The notes beneath the pieces are model-generated. The model searched no databases, was not told the origin of the DNA, and saw nothing but the letters and a program-made list of their open reading frames with translations. From contig DASUHD010000075.1 in the NCBI GenBank assembly GCA_036273675.1, positions 1 to 64,000 of the forward strand: a stretch of DNA of 64,000 nucleotides. Reading direction: 5' to 3'. Shown here one piece after another: positions 62,048 to 64,000 of this stretch. Each line of letters opens with the position of its first letter. Position 1 is the stretch's first letter. This DNA is from DAHUXT01 sp036273675 (lineage in GTDB: Bacteria > Chloroflexota > Ktedonobacteria > Ktedonobacterales > JADMIN01). Both the position numbers and the translations under genes were made by a program.

Positions 62048-63052
62048 ATGCGCTATGTCATAGGCGTTGATGGCGGCGGTACGAAAACGAATGTGGCAAT
62101 CTTCGGCGAGAATGTCGGAGTCGTCGGCGCCGCCACCAGCGGACCCGCCAACCAGCGCTCCGTTGGGATGGAGGCTGCCAGCACCAATATCGCGCATGCC
62201 ATTAATGGCGCGCTGCTTGCCGCCAATCTGCCGCTTACCCAGATCGCGGCGATGACGATGTGCCTCGCCGGATTTGATACCGACCTGGATCTGCCGGTGC
62301 CACAACGCGCCGCGCGCACGCTGGGCTATACCGGCCCAGTCATCGTCGAGAACGATGTGGTGGGCGCGTGGGCCGGGGCGACCGAGGCCCAACCTGGTGT
62401 CGTCGTCATCGCGGGTACTGGCGCAACCGGACTCGGCATGAATGCTCAAGGCCAGCTCTGGCGCACCGATGGGTGGGACTACGTCCTGGGCGACGCGGGC
62501 AGCGGCTACGCGATTGGGTTGGCCGCAATTCGCGCGGCGATGCGCATGCTGGACGGGCGCGACGAGCCGTCGCCGCTGCTACGCGAGATGCAGGTCAACT
62601 ACGGTGTGGATAACGCTGAGGAGATGCGTCGGCTGGTGGATAGCACGCCCTTCGGCAAGTTCGAGATTGCCAGTTTCGCCGAACGCGTGTGGGAGGTCGC
62701 GGAGCAGGGCGATCCCGTCGCACAGGGCATCTTCGCCCAGGCAGGCGCTCGTCTGGGCGAGAGTGCGGCTGCCATCATCCGCATGCTCGCGATGCAGCAG
62801 GAGACTTTTCCCATCTCGACCGTCGGCAGCGTCTTCAAGGCTGAGCCATGGGTCACCGACCCATTCCACCGGATCATCCAGCAGACGGCGCCGCATGCGA
62901 CGTTTCGCCCACCGCTGCATTCACCGGAGGTAGGGGCCGCGCTCCTGGCGCTACGGCGGTTGGATGATGACGACATCGGCTCGTGGACGCTGGGTACAGG
63001 CAAGCGCCACATTCGCCGCAGCCTGGCGATCAGCGAGCTATTCCCCGCATGA
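62048..63052 (+). CDS. BadF/N-acetylglucosamine-kinase-type ATPase
   Basis: 334 residues from the ATG at 62048 with GGGAGG five bases upstream; the open frame begins earlier in the tlyA gene. Nucleotide motifs: VIGVDGGGTKTNVAIFGE, VVVIAGTGATGLGMNAQG, and GDAGSGYAIGLAAIRAAM. These fit the BcrAD/BadF/NAGK ASKHA clan, most like N-acetylglucosamine or glucosamine kinase. Such enzymes salvage amino sugars from cell wall turnover. The phosphatase gene overlaps its stop by four bases (ATGA), so they are translationally coupled. Confidence 0.9.
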   Translation: MRYVIGVDGGGTKTNVAIFGENVGVVGAATSGPANQRSVGMEAASTNIAHAINGALLAANLPLTQIAAMTMCLAGFDTDLDLPVPQRAARTLGYTGPVIVENDVVGAWAGATEAQPGVVVIAGTGATGLGMNAQGQLWRTDGWDYVLGDAGSGYAIGLAAIRAAMRMLDGRDEPSPLLREMQVNYGVDNAEEMRRLVDSTPFGKFEIASFAERVWEVAEQGDPVAQGIFAQAGARLGESAAAIIRMLAMQQETFPISTVGSVFKAEPWVTDPFHRIIQQTAPHATFRPPLHSPEVGAALLALRRLDDDDIGSWTLGTGKRHIRRSLAISELFPA

Positions 63053-63729
63053 GCGCGCAACCGACCTCGCCACCGACCTCGCCACCGACCTCGCCACCCG
63101 TCGTGCGCCTGATTCTGGCGCGGCACGGAGAAGCCGAGGGCAGTCGTGAGTTTCGCTTCAACGGATCGAGCGATGTTCCCTTGACCCCGCGTGGCATGGC
63201 GCAGGCGCGGCTGCTGGCGGATGCGCTCTACTCCGTTGCCCCGGTCGCCGTCTATTCCAGTCCGCTGGCGCGCGCCAGGGCAACCGCCGAGGCAATTGCG
63301 ACGCGGGCAAACTTGGTGGTAGAGATTCAGCCGAATTTGCGCGAGCAGTCGTATGGCTCGTGGGAGCGTCTCACTGCGGATGAGGCGCGCCAGCGCGATC
63401 CCAAACGATTCGCCGCGTGGTCCGCTGGGCAGCGGATCGCTCCCCCGGCGGGAGAGACGCTGAGCGCGGTCCGCCAGCGCGTCGTCGCGTGTGTCTGCGA
63501 GCTGGCGGAGCGACACGCGGGCGAGACGGTGGCGCTGGTCGCGCATGTCGGGCCGATCAAAGCGCTGCTTTGCGTCGCGATGGGCCTACCATTGAGCGGC
63601 TCCCGCCGTTTCTGGATCGATCCCGCCAGCTACAGCGTGGTGGACTGGCGCGTGACTGCCGATGGGCAGCAGCATTCGCTGGTGCGCGGCATCAACGTCG
63701 TCAGCCATCTCTCTGGGTTGCCGCGCTAG
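63049..63729 (+). CDS. Histidine phosphatase family protein, coupled to the kinase gene
   Basis: 226 residues from an ATG whose last bases overlap the kinase stop (ATGA). After a Pro/Thr/Ser repeat (PTSPPTSPPTSPP) comes the active site LILARHGEAEGSREFRFNG and the rest of the fold: VYSSPLARARATAEAIATRA and ALVAHVGPIKALLCVAMG with the second His. The family includes phosphoglycerate mutases and alpha-ribazole phosphatase; substrate unknown. Its link to the kinase suggests a sugar-phosphate role. It is not closely similar to the pair at 38-39 kb. Confidence 0.9.
   Translation: MSAQPTSPPTSPPTSPPVVRLILARHGEAEGSREFRFNGSSDVPLTPRGMAQARLLADALYSVAPVAVYSSPLARARATAEAIATRANLVVEIQPNLREQSYGSWERLTADEARQRDPKRFAAWSAGQRIAPPAGETLSAVRQRVVACVCELAERHAGETVALVAHVGPIKALLCVAMGLPLSGSRRFWIDPASYSVVDWRVTADGQQHSLVRGINVVSHLSGLPR
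63063..63096 (+). repeat. 12-base tandem repeat encoding Pro-Thr-Ser-Pro
   Basis: Three near-perfect copies of a 12-base unit (about ACCTCGCCACCG) open the phosphatase gene and give PTSPPTSPPTSPP. The period keeps the frame, so the repeat number may vary between strains. Confidence 0.8.
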
Positions 63730-63757
63730 CCTGGCAGACGAGCGACCTTGTACAAAA

Positions 63758-64000
63758 TCAACGTTGCGTAGTGGCCGCCGACGAGCCTGAACTGGTATCT
63801 TTCAGTGTCGTCCCAACCACGCTATGACGTTTTCGCGGAAGTGGGATCAACTGAGGAACTTCGGCCTGGTATTTCTCGTAGGTCACGCCAAATTGCCGCC
63901 GCAACGCGCGCTCCTCGAAGGAGACTCCGACCAGGATATAGATCGTCATTCCCAGGGCAAGAACGAGCCGGTCAACGGTCATGGTGGGAGTGGCCCAGAA
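63758..64000 (-). CDS. C-terminal end of an ICMT/NnrU-like membrane methyltransferase, cut by right edge
   Basis: The reverse-strand frame is open to base 64000, so the N-terminus is outside the window. The visible 80 residues read FWATPTMTVDRLVLALGMTI then YILVGVSFEERALRRQFGVT and YEKYQAEVPQLIP, a pattern common at the C-terminus of isoprenylcysteine carboxyl-methyltransferase-like and methanethiol S-methyltransferase (MddA-like) membrane proteins. The Glu-Glu and Tyr residues in that block are conserved in the clan. The exact substrate needs the missing part. The last 20 residues are a basic Ser-rich tail. Confidence 0.75.
   Translation of the reverse strand, partial: FWATPTMTVDRLVLALGMTIYILVGVSFEERALRRQFGVTYEKYQAEVPQLIPLPRKRHSVVGTTLKDTSSGSSAATTQR

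Noticed and set aside
1..64000. CRISPR, tRNA, rRNA, phage, transposase or toxin-antitoxin genes
   Set aside because: No repeat-spacer array, no tRNA cloverleaf signature (GGTTCGAATCC-like arm) and no integrase, transposase or toxin motif was seen on either strand.

Overview
The window is GC-rich (about 60% by eye), densely coded chromosomal DNA from a bacterium. It holds no rRNA, tRNA, CRISPR array, transposase or phage gene that I can recognise. The gene set points to a free-living Chloroflexota, perhaps a Ktedonobacteria-like lineage. The signs are a fused gamma-alpha 2-oxoacid:acceptor oxidoreductase with its TPP subunit, many NarL-type two-component systems, several membrane-anchored wall hydrolases, a DUF4190 protein and a paired AAA/VWA operon. 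This placement is inference from gene types, not from a marker gene.

Layout. 0-2.2 kb: a sensor kinase and an OmpR-type regulator cut by the left edge. 2.3-7.2 kb: TetR regulator, sphingosine-1-phosphate-lyase-like PLP enzyme, MFS transporter, arylamine N-acetyltransferase and MarR regulator. 7.2-11.0 kb: a MarR-controlled export and oxidation cassette made of a 14-TM MFS pump, a frameshifted DUF2269-like membrane protein and a cytochrome P450, with an array of overlapping palindromes between marR and the pump. 11.1-14.3 kb: NarL-type regulator and a large divergent kinase. 14.4-19.6 kb: aquaporin, rpiA, an unknown protein, a lipid-kinase family protein, a secreted beta-helix protein and rsmG. 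19.7-23.4 kb: a MoxR/BchI-like AAA ATPase with a VWA partner. 23.7-27.0 kb: DUF4190 and TraR/DksA-type proteins, then grpE-dnaJ with a good sigma-70-type promoter. 27.4-30.2 kb: korAB. 30.4-33.8 kb: acetyltransferase, hflX, CPBP protease. 33.9-38.1 kb: kinase/regulator pair, LssY_C-domain protein, DUF983 protein.

38.2-43.9 kb (minus strand): two related histidine phosphatases, mfd, pth. 44.0-52.3 kb: glycosyltransferase-39-like membrane protein, tandem MaoC protein, anti-sigma/ECF sigma pair, threonine-aldolase-like enzyme, tilS and a class-V aminotransferase-like enzyme. 52.3-60.4 kb (minus strand): unknown membrane protein, transketolase, a receiver-like protein lacking its phospho-acceptor Asp, an unknown protein, a J-domain/beta-propeller fusion, an M23 peptidase, a GH18-like protein and an RNase HI-type protein. 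60.6-63.7 kb (plus strand): SCP2 protein, tlyA, a BadF/N-acetylglucosamine-kinase-type ATPase and another histidine phosphatase. The right edge cuts a membrane methyltransferase-like gene.

I do not see an unmistakable new defence or mobile system. The items most worth a second look are the operator array and frameshift in the MarR/P450 cassette, the AAA-VWA pair with its Cys insert and expanding Gln/Gly/Ser linker, the half-zinc-finger DnaJ, the J-domain/beta-propeller fusion, the Asn-substituted receiver, the unusual hflX start, and a family of GC-rich intergenic hairpins, one of which includes the mfd ribosome binding site.
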